In this document: in pieces, positions 1-9,330 of the stretch
How positions within the stretch are numbered: position 1 is the first letter of the stretch
Layout: every line of letters begins with the position of its first letter
From: Prosthecobacter debontii
GTDB lineage: Bacteria; Verrucomicrobiota; Verrucomicrobiia; Verrucomicrobiales; Verrucomicrobiaceae
DNA length: 64,000 nt
NCBI GenBank assembly: GCA_945860295.1
Contig: CAMAQH010000013.1
Coordinates: 1-64,000, forward strand
Reading direction: 5' to 3'
Position numbers and translations under genes: made by a program
Notes under the pieces: model-generated
The model's input: only the letters and a program-made list of their open reading frames with translations
Told to the model about the DNA's origin: nothing
Database searches by the model: none

Positions 1-18
1 GGTGATGGTGTGTTTCAT
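1..18 (-). CDS. Start of an unidentified gene running off the left edge
   Basis: An ATG on the minus strand at 16-18 opens a reading frame encoding MKHTIT before the window ends. It lies about 17 bases downstream of the sialidase-like gene's stop, on the same strand, so it could be the next gene of that operon. The first residues look like a signal-peptide start, but only six codons are visible, so no family can be named. Confidence 0.3.
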
Positions 19-35
19 GGTGAGCGGGAAAATGG

Positions 36-1709
36 CTATGGGTTGATCCGCTCCACATCGACATACAGCGCTCGCAGATTCGGCGCGTCGTGGATGTAGA
101 GGAGGCGGCCCGGGCTCACTTCGCGCAACGCGGTGTAGTTGAAACCTCCGGAGTCGGTGATGACGGTGTGATGCGTCCAGGTTTTGCCTTGGTCGGTGCT
201 GAACATGAGGTTCGACCCAGGGCGGCCGTAGCTGCATGCGACCACGCCATCGCTCATGACCACCATGTCAGGCGAGACGCTGCCTTCCTCGAGCGTGATG
301 AGCGGGGTCCACGTCTTGCCACCGTCGTGCGACCAGGTTTGCCGCAGCGGCTGAAAAGAGCTGGTTCGCTGAACGGCCATCATCTCGCTGGCTGAGAAAC
401 GCACCAAGGAGGGCTCCTGACCATCGCCGAAGGTGGAGAAATGGCTCCAAGTCGCGCCGGAATCGGTGGATTTCATGAGATAGCAGGCTCCGACACCCTT
501 CTTGATCGTGGCGTAAACTACCGCCATGACTTCATGGTTTCCATTGTCGAAAATATCCCGGTCGAAGACGGCGGTCTGCCCGGTTTCCACGGGCAAATGG
601 ATGAGGTTCTCAAATGGAGTGAAGGTCTCCGCCTGTGAGTCAAACCGGTAGCTCATACCGATATAGGTGCCAGCCTCATACCTCACATTCCAACGCGACA
701 CCCCGAGGACGTGACCATCCGCCAGTCGCACGTGTGGCTGGGGCGCGAAGGTTTTGAATTGCAGGTCTTTCACCGGCTGCCAAGTCTTGCCAGCATCCTT
801 GGAACGCAGCACGCCATAGGGCTCAAACGCGGCGTCCGGCCCCTGACCGACGCTAAGCATGAGCATGCCTTTGCCCACATCGTAAAGATACGGGCGGGTC
901 GGCGGAAGTGGCCTGCCCTGCTTTGCGTCTGGCACAGCGATGCCGGTCGCGGGATCGTATGCTCGCACCTGATGACCGCCGTGTCGCGGCTGGTCCCATC
1001 CCGGAGTGGGCGGGATTTCCCATGGCTCGCCGACGGTGATCCGCAGTTGCGGTTGAGCTGGCTCAGCGGATCGCTGGCGAACCCCAAGGCGAACCGATTG
1101 CCAGTGCGCCGCGCCCATCCATCCTGGTGCCGTCGAGCCAAACTGCACGAAGGCCTCCGCACTCTCCGCCTTTTTCCAAAACGCACCTTCACCACGAATC
1201 ATGACAGCGCCATCAGCCGCGATGCTCATGTCGCGATCCCGGATAACGAGCTGGTAGGTGTGAAACTGGGTCTTCGCATCGAATAGCGCCACGCGATCAT
1301 GAAACGTCGCGATCTTCTCCGGCGCGAGGAGGAGCCCTTCCTGATGCTTCCCGTCGCTCACGATCAAGCCCACCGGCACACCCTGCTGCGCGGGCCACAT
1401 GGCCGAGCGGCCTTTTCGGGCCGCTACAGACTCCACACGCACCGTGGCGTCGACGACAATCTCAGTGCCCGGCTGTGGCTTCCATGCCGCGCGAAAAGCA
1501 CCATCAGCCGTCGCTGAATCATCCACGAGATGCAGCGCTCCATTCGCCAGCGCAGCCTTCGCCGCAAGCTCACCGACGGCTTTCCAACCCTGCTCCTGCG
1601 GCAGCAATTTCGCATCGTAGTGAACGAGCCAGGTGATGGGTTCTTCGGCGGCCTTGACTTGGCCGAAAGAAACGAGAAGCAAGGAAATAATGAGGAGAGG
1701 GTGTTTCAT
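36..1709 (-). CDS. Secreted sialidase-like Asp-box (BNR) repeat protein
   Basis: A 557-residue exported protein with an N-terminal signal peptide (about residues 1-20, cleaved after VKA). Residues 25-210 resemble a concanavalin/LamG-like beta-sandwich. Residues 270-557 form a sialidase-type propeller with four Asp-boxes of pattern S-x-D-x-G-x-T-W at about 303, 414, 460 and 504. The family includes exo-sialidases and other secreted glycosidases that trim terminal sugars. I could not identify the full arginine triad of a true sialidase, so the substrate is open. The gene starts 7 bases after the PmoA-like gene's stop on the same strand, which implies co-transcription. A divergent LysR-type gene lies upstream. 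Sugar release from host or plant glycans is inference. Confidence 0.8.
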   Translation of the reverse strand: MKHPLLIISLLLVSFGQVKAAEEPITWLVHYDAKLLPQEQGWKAVGELAAKAALANGALHLVDDSATADGAFRAAWKPQPGTEIVVDATVRVESVAARKGRSAMWPAQQGVPVGLIVSDGKHQEGLLLAPEKIATFHDRVALFDAKTQFHTYQLVIRDRDMSIAADGAVMIRGEGAFWKKAESAEAFVQFGSTAPGWMGAAHWQSVRLGVRQRSAEPAQPQLRITVGEPWEIPPTPGWDQPRHGGHQVRAYDPATGIAVPDAKQGRPLPPTRPYLYDVGKGMLMLSVGQGPDAAFEPYGVLRSKDAGKTWQPVKDLQFKTFAPQPHVRLADGHVLGVSRWNVRYEAGTYIGMSYRFDSQAETFTPFENLIHLPVETGQTAVFDRDIFDNGNHEVMAVVYATIKKGVGACYLMKSTDSGATWSHFSTFGDGQEPSLVRFSASEMMAVQRTSSFQPLRQTWSHDGGKTWTPLITLEEGSVSPDMVVMSDGVVACSYGRPGSNLMFSTDQGKTWTHHTVITDSGGFNYTALREVSPGRLLYIHDAPNLRALYVDVERINP

Positions 1710-1716
1710 AGGATGG

Positions 1717-2685
1717 CTATTTTTGTTTGGTGTAGTCTTGGAATCTCACGTCCAGCGCCTCCGGCTTAGGCTGGCCTTTCGCGAGGTAGAAACGGTAGCG
1801 CAGAGTGAGGCTGTCCCCTCTCTTGATCGTGTAGTCACCAGCGCCTGCGGTCTTGTCAGGCTCGAAGTCGTGCAGGCCAAAAGGATTCACAGCGAGGAGT
1901 CCGTAATCGCGGGCGTGCCAGGTGGTGGGCGAACGGAGGTTTCCGGGATGGCTGAAGATGACGACACCGACGGGGTGCCCTTTGGGATCAGGGCCGTAGT
2001 AGCAGACCCAGTTCGCGTGCTTGCCCCAGATGTCGCGATCGCGGACGCCGTTGCTGTTAAAGGCCTGTCCGGTGGATGGGCCGGTGTTCACGCCGCTCTT
2101 GCTGCTGTTCATGCTGAGCGATGGGCAGAGGCGCAGGGCCATGGTGCCTTCTTTGGTGTCACCGATGAAGACATCGCCCTCACTGGCCTTCAGCGTGATG
2201 TCGAAGTCGAGTGTCTTCTCGCCATCGGGCAGCGCAGTGATGGTGATGCGGCGCGCGTCGGTCATGACGGTCTTCTTGTCGGGTCCGATCCATTGCGTGG
2301 AGGCGGTGAAACGACCTTTATTGCCATCCGCGTGGACATCGATGAAGCCAGTGTGAGCTTGCTTGCCAAACACCTGATACTCCGCCCAGAAATTGATCTC
2401 ATTGATCCGCGAATGCCCAAACCACAGCGAGCGATGATGCGGATGGTCTACAAACATCGCCTCGCCCGGCACATCCTTTTTCATCGGAAACTCCCGCGAT
2501 ACATTCACACCCGCCGCACCAATGAGCGGATACATGTAAGGTCGCGCCACCCCCTTGGTGATGTATTCCGTGAAAAGCTGCCCATCAATCTCAACGCGCA
2601 TACTGGCATCGCTGGTTTTCAGCGTGACTGTTTGTGCGTGGGCGAACAGCGGCAGGGTGAGAAGAGCGATGGCGAGGCGGTTCAT
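1717..2685 (-). CDS. Secreted PmoA-like (DUF6807) family protein
   Basis: A 322-residue protein with a signal peptide (residues 1-17, ending AHA). It contains the DHPHHRSLWFGH stretch near residue 80 that marks the family called PmoA or DUF6807, common in Planctomycetes and Verrucomicrobia. Despite the name the family is not shown to be methane monooxygenase. It is a secreted beta-rich protein often found with glycoside hydrolases and Gfo/Idh/MocA oxidoreductases. Here it is first in a two-gene minus-strand unit with the sialidase-like gene. The 200-base gap to the divergent LysR gene should hold both promoters. The biochemical role is unknown; involvement in carbohydrate breakdown is inferred from context. 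Confidence 0.8.
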   Translation of the reverse strand: MNRLAIALLTLPLFAHAQTVTLKTSDASMRVEIDGQLFTEYITKGVARPYMYPLIGAAGVNVSREFPMKKDVPGEAMFVDHPHHRSLWFGHSRINEINFWAEYQVFGKQAHTGFIDVHADGNKGRFTASTQWIGPDKKTVMTDARRITITALPDGEKTLDFDITLKASEGDVFIGDTKEGTMALRLCPSLSMNSSKSGVNTGPSTGQAFNSNGVRDRDIWGKHANWVCYYGPDPKGHPVGVVIFSHPGNLRSPTTWHARDYGLLAVNPFGLHDFEPDKTAGAGDYTIKRGDSLTLRYRFYLAKGQPKPEALDVRFQDYTKQK

Positions 2686-2851
2686 TGGTTCGGATGCAGG
2701 GGGAAGACAGGAGAATGGGTACAGAAGATTATGATGTTCTGGAGTGATTTTCCTAGCACCTTACTGCTGTCCCTATTCTTCAGTCTATTCCACCTGCTCG
2801 ATCAATACACCCGCAGCACTCACATTTGCGCGAGCTATTCGCGGCCAACAA

Positions 2852-2867
2852 AGTAAAGTTGTTTACT
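2852..2867. promoter_or_regulatory. AGTAAA-N4-TTTACT palindrome between divergent genes
   Basis: A perfect 6-bp inverted repeat with a GTTG spacer, lying 19 bases before the LysR gene's ATG in the gap shared with the PmoA-like gene. The location suits an operator bound by the LysR protein itself or by another dimeric regulator. Operator function is inference. Confidence 0.3.
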
Positions 2868-2886
2868 CTCAGGCTAAAATTACGCC

Positions 2887-3831
2887 ATGAAAACCGACCG
2901 CCGCTTTTTCAAAGAACTCCGCTTCCGCCAGCTCCGTGCCCTGGTGGAGCTTTCGCGTCAAAAGACCTTCTCCGCCGTGGCTGCTGCGCTAAAGATGTCC
3001 GTCGTCTCAGCGTGGCGGCAGGTAAGAGCACTGGAGGAGGAGTTCGGCGTGCAACTCGTGGATACGCAAGGCCAGCAGGTGGTGCTGACAGAGGACGGAC
3101 GTCTGCTCGTAGAGATGGCTGAGCCGATGGTCGAGAGCTTCCTGTCGCTGCGCTCGGTCTTCGATGATCGCCAAGGCAAAGCGCCGCGCAAACTCACCGT
3201 CGCCGCTCCCGCTGGCGTCCTCAATGACGCCCTGCCTGATCCCGTGACGCGCTATCGTAAACAGTTTCCCAACGTCGGCCTCCGGCTCATGGAACGCCCC
3301 TCGCGCGGAGCTTTGGCGGCCCTTTTGGCCGGACAAGCCGACATTGCTATCATCGGTATGACTGCTGCCGATGAACTGCCAACGTCGCTGAGCCTGCATC
3401 GGCTCACACGCTATCCTATTCACCTGTTGTGCCCAGCGGACCACGTTTTAACTACAGCGAAAAAGCTCACCGTGAAACAGATCGCCCTGCATCCACTGGT
3501 GCTCAGCAGTGAGGACACCTCGGACCGCTCACAGATCGATCTCACCTTTGCTAATGCCGGTGTGCTCCATCAGCTCAACATCGCCATCAGCGCCTCGCGC
3601 GTGCCCATGATCACCAAGTATGTGGCGATGGGCTTCGGCGTGGCATTGCTGGCTCCAGGCGAAGTTAAGCCTCAGGTAGCCAAGCGCGCACAGCCTCAGC
3701 TCGTCTGGCGCGATGTGAGCGGTCTCTTCGGCCACGAAGAGCTCGTGCTGCTGCAAAGACAGGGCCGTTTTGAGCTGCCGCACGTGAAGGTGTTTCGCGA
3801 GTTGGTGGAGCAGTCGTTTGATGGCGGCTGA
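2887..3831 (+). CDS. LysR-family transcriptional regulator
   Basis: A 314-residue protein with an N-terminal winged helix-turn-helix (about residues 10-70; FRQLRALVELSRQKTFSAVA is typical of LysR openings) and a periplasmic-binding-like effector domain (about 95-300). Such proteins bind DNA as tetramers and respond to small metabolites. The gene is divergent from the PmoA-like/sialidase-like pair, the classic layout for a LysR regulator and its target operon, so it probably controls those genes; the ligand cannot be read from sequence. The first motif is slightly unusual: ALKMSVVSAWRQVRALEEEFG has a tryptophan where most members have a smaller residue. Confidence 0.9.
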   Translation: MKTDRRFFKELRFRQLRALVELSRQKTFSAVAAALKMSVVSAWRQVRALEEEFGVQLVDTQGQQVVLTEDGRLLVEMAEPMVESFLSLRSVFDDRQGKAPRKLTVAAPAGVLNDALPDPVTRYRKQFPNVGLRLMERPSRGALAALLAGQADIAIIGMTAADELPTSLSLHRLTRYPIHLLCPADHVLTTAKKLTVKQIALHPLVLSSEDTSDRSQIDLTFANAGVLHQLNIAISASRVPMITKYVAMGFGVALLAPGEVKPQVAKRAQPQLVWRDVSGLFGHEELVLLQRQGRFELPHVKVFRELVEQSFDGG

Positions 3832-4117
3832 GTGCCCAGAGTGGTCCGCACAGCCGGAGCGACGGAGATAGCCCGTCACAGGCTGCCCGTAGGGCGAACA
3901 AAGCGAGGCAATCTCCCGTGCGGCACGAGCGTCTCCTAACTCAGAACCTCACAGAGGCTTCGCTTCGCGGCTCGCTGGTGCGTGCTAAATTGCGCATCCG
4001 TATCAGTTCATGGCAGCTAACGATTACACGAGGGCATCGGCATCGAAACCGGCTCGTTTACTGCACTAAGCTTTCCTGTCACTACCTCGATCCGCAAGAC
4101 CGCGACATTGTTCCTCT
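3832..4117. other. Intergenic stretch without a recognised gene
   Basis: Between the LysR stop and the decayed remnants at 4118. The short open frames here have no recognisable domain, no good ribosome-binding site and no family resemblance that I can see. It is probably decayed DNA continuous with the pseudogene region that follows. Confidence 0.4.
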
Positions 4118-4340
4118 TCATGTAGCGGTATTTAGCTTTTCGTTGATGATATAGACTCGCTTCCTAGTCGGGTGATACGTCACATGTCTCAGGCCGGAAC
4201 GCGGAGCCAATATCTCGAAAGGTTGCGGCCCATTCGGCTCCAACTTTCCAGTGAGCGCATCGAGTCGATAGATCAAAATTTGATCGATACCGAGATCCGC
4301 CGAGAGCGCGAAGCGATGATGGATTATGCGAAGGCCCCGT
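4118..4340 (-). pseudogene. 6-phosphogluconolactonase (7-bladed lactonase) fragment
   Basis: On the minus strand an open stretch reads [15 protein letters not shown], then [11 protein letters not shown], then [10 protein letters not shown] and VYIINEKLNT before a TGA at 4118-4120. This order and spacing match the mid-region of the lactonase beta-propeller family, as in 6-phosphogluconolactonases that hydrolyse 6-phosphogluconolactone in the pentose phosphate pathway. Only about 65 residues of a normal 340-390 survive, with no start and no C-terminal half. It abuts a threonine dehydrogenase N-terminus in another frame, so the locus is a junction of two unrelated gene remnants. The family call rests on motif memory and needs a protein search. 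Confidence 0.6.
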
Positions 4341-4341
4341 G

Positions 4342-4568
4342 CGATTCACGCCGATGCCGACGACTTCACCGACGAACTCATGCCGCACGACCGTCGGCAC
4401 CGGGATGGTCTTCTGCTCCAAGGCGTCCCATTTGTAAACATACAGGTTCGAACCGCAGATGCCAGCCTTGCGGATATTGATGAGGACATCATTGATGCCG
4501 ACCAGCGGCGCCAGGACATTCTGGAGCCAGGGTCAGCGCTCCGCATTGGATTTGACGAGAGCCTTCAT
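4342..4568 (-). pseudogene. tdh: L-threonine 3-dehydrogenase N-terminal fragment
   Basis: From the ATG at 4566-4568 the minus strand reads MKALVKSNAER, a TGA stop, then [54 protein letters not shown]. This follows the start of zinc-dependent threonine 3-dehydrogenase, which oxidises threonine to 2-amino-3-ketobutyrate. The zinc-ligand cysteine (GICG) and the HEFVGEV segment remain, but an intact enzyme has a glycine before HEF and a threonine after GICG; here these are Arg and Ser. After about 75 residues homology stops and the lactonase fragment begins. The early nonsense codon plus truncation make it non-functional. The real tdh is presumably elsewhere. Confidence 0.75.
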
Positions 4569-4620
4569 GGATGACGAAATATTGGACTCACATCCTATAT
4601 ATTGGCAAACAAATTTTTGA

Positions 4621-6045
4621 TTACGCCAGCACTTGGCTGATCACCTGACCGAAATCACGCTCCAAGCGCTTGCGACCGGGTATCTCCAACTGATGTGGAT
4701 CGAGCCCGAGAAGCTGCATCATCGTGGCATGAACGTCGGTGACGTAATGCGGATGCTCGACGGCGTGGAAGCCGAGTTCGTCGGTGCTGCCGTGGATGGT
4801 GCCACCTTTCGTGCCGCCACCGGCCATCCAAACACTGAAGCCAAACGGATGATGGTCGCGACCGTCGCTGCCTTGCGAGCCGGGAGTGCGGCCAAACTCA
4901 GTGGCGAAGACGACGAGCGTGTCATCAAGCATACCACGTTGCTTAAGGTCTTTGAGAAGGCCAGCAATCGGTTTGTCCACTTGCTGCGCGAGCATGGAGT
5001 GATTCTTCTTTAACCCGGAGTGCGAATCCCATGCGCCAGCGGCGCCATCGCCATGCTGAAGCTGGATGAAACGCACGCCACGCTCAGCAAGACGGCGAGC
5101 CACGATGAGCTGCCGCGCAAACGGCTCGGTCACTTTGTCGTCGAGACCGTAGAGCGCTTTCGTCTCGGCACTCTCCGCATCGAGATTCATGGTCTCCGGC
5201 ACGGCGGTCTGCATGTTGTAGGCGAGTCGGTAGCTCTTCATGCGGGCGGCGAGTGTCTTGTCACCGGGATACTGCTCGGCATTGAGCGCGTTGAGTTTGT
5301 GGATGAAATCAAACTGCGCTGCCTGCTCAGCTTTGCCGACAGTAATTTCGGGTGAAGCAAAGGTGAGCGGGTTCTTCGGATCGACCTTCAAATTGATCGC
5401 GTCGTAAGCGGGGCCGAGATAATGGCCATCACGCACATCGAAGTAGCGCGGCCCCATATTGACGAAGGACGGCAGGTTGTCCGACATTGAACCCAGTCCA
5501 TAGGTGACCCACGCGCCGATGGTCGGCACACGCGGCTCCAGCATGTGGCGGCCACTGGCAAACTGGACCTGCGCACCGTGATTGTTATCCGTCGTCCACA
5601 TGCTGCGGATGAAGGCGATCTGATCCGCGCATGACCCAATGTGCGGGAACCAATCACTGATTTCGATGCCACATTGGCCGTAGCGTTTGTAGCCGACTTG
5701 CAGCGGGTAAATGACATTGCGCTGCTTGCCGTTCGCATCGTTCACCACGACGACGCGGACATTCTTGAGCTTGTCAGGCGACAGCACGCTTTTGTAGGGC
5801 GTCTCTTCGATCGACTTGCCCACATACTTCGTCAGCATCGGCTTCGGATCAAAGCTCTCCATGTGACTGACTCCACCGCGCATGAACAGCCAGATCACGC
5901 GCTTTGCTTTCTGCGGCAGCACTGGAAGTCCGCTCGGCGGCTGCCAGGCTTCTTCAGCCTTCAGCATGGACGCGACCGCGATGCTGCCGAGTCCGCCGAG
6001 GATGTCACGGCGGAGAAAGGGTGTCGGTTGATGCATGAAATTCAT
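4621..6045 (-). CDS. DUF1501 secreted protein (twin-arginine)
   Basis: A 474-residue protein of the DUF1501 family, which adopts an alkaline-phosphatase/sulfatase-like fold and is expanded in Planctomycetes and Verrucomicrobia. The N-terminus (LRRDILGGLGSIAVASML) is a twin-arginine signal, and the body carries family hallmarks: WLFMRGGVSHMESFDPKP near residue 52, RSMWTTDNNHGAQ near 145, and FATEFGRTPGSQGSDGRDHHP near 385. The start codon overlaps the stop of the upstream DUF1549/1553 gene by 4 bases (ATGA), so the two are translationally coupled. These pairs are thought to act outside the cytoplasm on polymers, but no reaction has been established. Confidence 0.9.
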   Translation of the reverse strand: MNFMHQPTPFLRRDILGGLGSIAVASMLKAEEAWQPPSGLPVLPQKAKRVIWLFMRGGVSHMESFDPKPMLTKYVGKSIEETPYKSVLSPDKLKNVRVVVVNDANGKQRNVIYPLQVGYKRYGQCGIEISDWFPHIGSCADQIAFIRSMWTTDNNHGAQVQFASGRHMLEPRVPTIGAWVTYGLGSMSDNLPSFVNMGPRYFDVRDGHYLGPAYDAINLKVDPKNPLTFASPEITVGKAEQAAQFDFIHKLNALNAEQYPGDKTLAARMKSYRLAYNMQTAVPETMNLDAESAETKALYGLDDKVTEPFARQLIVARRLAERGVRFIQLQHGDGAAGAWDSHSGLKKNHSMLAQQVDKPIAGLLKDLKQRGMLDDTLVVFATEFGRTPGSQGSDGRDHHPFGFSVWMAGGGTKGGTIHGSTDELGFHAVEHPHYVTDVHATMMQLLGLDPHQLEIPGRKRLERDFGQVISQVLA

Positions 6046-9000
6046 CGCAGGGTGACGAAGTCGTTATGATTGATGAGTGCCTGCAAGAACAGGCTGCGGT
6101 TTTGCTTCAACGACTCAAAGCCTTCGAGGCTTGCGCGGCGCTCTGCTGCTGATGGAGGACGACCGAGCACGGTGAGGAAGGACTGGGTCATGAAGGTCTC
6201 TACATCGAGCTTGCCGAGCTTCGCGGCTATGGCATCGGCGCATTCACGGCTAAGCCGACTGTTGGTCAAAGCCAGAGCTTGCTGCGGCACGATGCTTTCA
6301 TTGCGGCGATAGCACTCGAGGACATTGGCATTGTCAAAAGTGGCGAGGAAGCGGTGTTCGACGTCAGCATTCTGTGTGAAGTAAAGCGAGCGACGCGGAC
6401 TTGTCTCCAATGACGCGGGATCGAGACTCGGGCCACCGAGCGTGAGATCGAGCTTACCGGCAAGCTGTAGCAAACTGTCGCGCACCACCTGGGCTTCCAT
6501 GCGGCGTGGGTTCATGCGCCAGTAGCTCGCGTTGTCGGGATCGGCAGCGACGGTGGCTGCATCTGCCTCCGCATTCGAGGAACTGCGGCGATACAGCTCT
6601 GACAGCAGCATAGCACGATGCAGTTGCTTCAAGCTCCAGCCATTGTTCATGAAATCGACCGTGAGTGTGTCGAGGATGTCCTGGTGCAGCGGTGCCAGTG
6701 AGCGGCGGCCGAAGTCATCCATGTTCGCGACGAGCGGCGCGCCGAAGTGCCGCATCCAGACTTGATTCACGAGCACCCGAGCAGTGAGCGGATTGCGTTT
6801 GTCAGTGATCCATTTGGCAAAAGCGAGTCTGCGTCCCGTGCTGGTGTCTGGAAAGGTCTGTACGGTGGCGTTGTTGTTTTCTTCGGGGCCTTCCTGTGCT
6901 TTTAAACTCGCAGGTAATGACGTGTAAACTTCGCCAGGTGCTGCGGCTTTCTTCTGCGCTTTCTCGAACGTTTCGCGGGCGGCTTTGATCTTCTTCTGCG
7001 CGTCCTTGGCTTTCGGATCCGCCTCGGCTTTGGTGAGATCGACCTCCGCCTGCGCCATTTTAAATATCGCTTCGGCGGCAGCGGCAGCTCGGGCGAGTGC
7101 TTTGTCCTGCTTAGCTTTATCCGCTGCGAAAATGGCACGAATCATGGCGGGTTTGGACTTGGCGGCAGCGAGTTGCTTTTCGGCGAGTGTCACGGCGGTT
7201 TTGGCATCCGCTAATGGCACTGATTTGTCTGCCGCAGGTTCACGCAAGACGGCATCGGTGGCCAGTTCGGCAAGCTTGAAGCTGTGAAACTCGACATCGG
7301 CATCGAAGGCGGTGAGCGCTAGGCTGCCTTGGCGGCGGCTCTGCGGCAGACGATAAGCGAGCGCAGGCTCACCATTGATGCTGGCATTGATGAGTTGGCC
7401 ACGCAGACGCAGATCGAGCGTGTAACGTACGTCCTGTGAGATTGTGCGCAGTGCAGAACCATTTGCTGAGTAAGTGGTAGTCCCACCGTTGGCCAAGGCC
7501 ACCTGGATTTTCGATCCGCCGCTGAAGGCACTCATATAGATCATCACATCGTCACCGCCTGCGCTGTCGAAAACGATGCCGACGGATTTCCATTTCTCTC
7601 CGCCACGAATGGTGAAGCTCAAACTGGCCTCGAAGTCAGTTGGCGGGGCAGTTTTGAGCCGAAGAGAGCGGCGCTCGGCTCCGGTCTCATGCTGCCGCAC
7701 GCCATTCGGTGAATGCCTCCAGTCGCCTTTGAGCATCTCCCATTGGTCGGGCTTCGCGGAGGTGAAATCATCGCTGAAGATGACCTTGGAATTCGTCACT
7801 AGTTTCGCGGCTGGCGCAGGCGATTTGGCGAGTGTAAGCCGCGCTTGATCGAGAGCTTTTTGAGCTGCTGCGATGTCATGATCGGCGGCGCTGAGATGAT
7901 CTTTGAGAACAAAGGGCAGTAGCGCAGGCTTGGCAGATGCTGGTGGTAGTTTGATCGTCGCAGGTTGGAATGCAGCGAACTCCAGCACCTGTGGAATGCC
8001 GGGCGTCATCGGCTTCGATTTGTCTTCGTTCTTTTCGTCGCCGCGCACATGGCGAAAGGTCGGCGTATCGAGGTGGAGGTCATAGACGCGAGGCAAACCG
8101 TTTTTCTCGAAGTCCGTCTCACCCTGCCACGGATCGAGCCGCACATGCAGCGGCTCAAAGATGGCTCTCATGCGGTAGTAATCGGTGTGCTCGATGGGGT
8201 CGTACTTGTGCGTGTGGCACTTTACACACTGCATCGTCAGGCCGAGAAAGGCGCGGCAAGTGTGCTCGATGGTTTCATCAAGCCAGGTTGTGCGGTTGAA
8301 GAGGTAGTAACTGCGGGCGAGGAAGCCTGTGGCGCGGAGGTTGCCACGGTCCTCAGGCGCGAGTTCATCGGCAGCGAGCATCTGCACGATCATCTGGTCG
8401 TAACCTTTGTCCGCATTCACCGACTCCACGATCCAGTCACGCCAGTGCCAGATGTGCTTCTGCGAATGACGAAGCTGCGCACCGAGGCCATACCAGTCGC
8501 AGTAGCGCCAGATATCCATGAAGTGACGCGCCCAGCGCTCGCCGTATAGGGGTGAGTTCAGGAGTCCGTCAACGACGCGGGAATAGGACTGATGAGTCGC
8601 ATGAGTCTTATTTAAATCGTCCAAAAACGCCGCGATCTGCTCCGCCGTCGGCGGCAGGCCGATGATATCGAGGTACACGCGACGCAGCCAGATCTCCGGC
8701 GTGGCTTCGGGCTGTGGCTTGAGTTGTTTCGTGAGAAGCCGTACCTCGATCAGCGCGTCCATCGACTTGCTGGATGTTTTCGGTATTTGATAGGCCCAGT
8801 GTTCGCGTGGATCTGGCTCCGGAATCTCGTTCGCAGGCCCCTGAGCGCCAGTGGCAAGCCAGGCCTTGATCTTGGCAACATGCTCTGGCGTCAGTAGCGA
8901 ACCTTCACCTTCTGGCGGCATACGATCGTCTTTGTCGGTGGTGGTGACACGCTCCAACAGCAGCGTGTGGTTGGCGGTCAGAACACTGCCTCCATCACCG

Positions 9001-9218
9001 CCGGTTTTCATCGCGACCACTGTGTCCAGTCGCAGCCCCGCTTTTTGTTTCAATGCACCGTGGCAGGTATAGCAGCGCTCTTTGAGTAGCGGCTTGATAT
9101 CCTTTTCATAATCCACCGGCGCTGCATTGAGTGTGCTTAGAACCATCGACACGAACACACCTTGTTGAAGGAGGCGCGGGAGATTCAACAATGGAAGGTT
9201 CATACGGTGGCGAGTCAT
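6042..9218 (-). CDS. DUF1549/DUF1553 secreted cytochrome c protein
   Basis: A large exported protein of about 1058 residues with the planctomycete/verrucomicrobial order: signal peptide, haem-binding cytochrome domain (YEKDIKPLLKERCYTCHGA, CxxCH), DUF1549 (WLRRVYLDIIGLPPTAEQ onward), a LamG/DUF1080-like beta-sandwich (about residues 470-640), an Ala/Lys-rich helical segment (about 660-750) and C-terminal DUF1553 (RVLVNQVWMRHFGAPLV, then NPRRMEAQVVRDSLLQLAG). ATG codons at 9218 or 9203 fit a signal peptide better than the TTG at 9239. It is translationally coupled to the DUF1501 gene. Its role is thought to be extracytoplasmic electron transfer during polymer degradation, which is inference. 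Confidence 0.9.
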   Translation of the reverse strand: MTRHRMNLPLLNLPRLLQQGVFVSMVLSTLNAAPVDYEKDIKPLLKERCYTCHGALKQKAGLRLDTVVAMKTGGDGGSVLTANHTLLLERVTTTDKDDRMPPEGEGSLLTPEHVAKIKAWLATGAQGPANEIPEPDPREHWAYQIPKTSSKSMDALIEVRLLTKQLKPQPEATPEIWLRRVYLDIIGLPPTAEQIAAFLDDLNKTHATHQSYSRVVDGLLNSPLYGERWARHFMDIWRYCDWYGLGAQLRHSQKHIWHWRDWIVESVNADKGYDQMIVQMLAADELAPEDRGNLRATGFLARSYYLFNRTTWLDETIEHTCRAFLGLTMQCVKCHTHKYDPIEHTDYYRMRAIFEPLHVRLDPWQGETDFEKNGLPRVYDLHLDTPTFRHVRGDEKNEDKSKPMTPGIPQVLEFAAFQPATIKLPPASAKPALLPFVLKDHLSAADHDIAAAQKALDQARLTLAKSPAPAAKLVTNSKVIFSDDFTSAKPDQWEMLKGDWRHSPNGVRQHETGAERRSLRLKTAPPTDFEASLSFTIRGGEKWKSVGIVFDSAGGDDVMIYMSAFSGGSKIQVALANGGTTTYSANGSALRTISQDVRYTLDLRLRGQLINASINGEPALAYRLPQSRRQGSLALTAFDADVEFHSFKLAELATDAVLREPAADKSVPLADAKTAVTLAEKQLAAAKSKPAMIRAIFAADKAKQDKALARAAAAAEAIFKMAQAEVDLTKAEADPKAKDAQKKIKAARETFEKAQKKAAAPGEVYTSLPASLKAQEGPEENNNATVQTFPDTSTGRRLAFAKWITDKRNPLTARVLVNQVWMRHFGAPLVANMDDFGRRSLAPLHQDILDTLTVDFMNNGWSLKQLHRAMLLSELYRRSSSNAEADAATVAADPDNASYWRMNPRRMEAQVVRDSLLQLAGKLDLTLGGPSLDPASLETSPRRSLYFTQNADVEHRFLATFDNANVLECYRRNESIVPQQALALTNSRLSRECADAIAAKLGKLDVETFMTQSFLTVLGRPPSAAERRASLEGFESLKQNRSLFLQALINHNDFVTLR

Positions 9219-9330
9219 ACCTACGCGGTGAAATGACAACCTCTTGAGTCAGGGGTGCCGATTCCATTGAAGTTTATCCCATGAATAACTTCAAAAGATG
9301 ATTCTAATTTACAAGAGTCCGTTCCGTTAT

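Noticed and set aside
1633-2856. 407-codon plus-strand open frame opposite the PmoA-like gene
   Set aside because: It is antisense to a clear secreted protein, has no domain, and its codons simply mirror the GC-rich third positions of the real gene.
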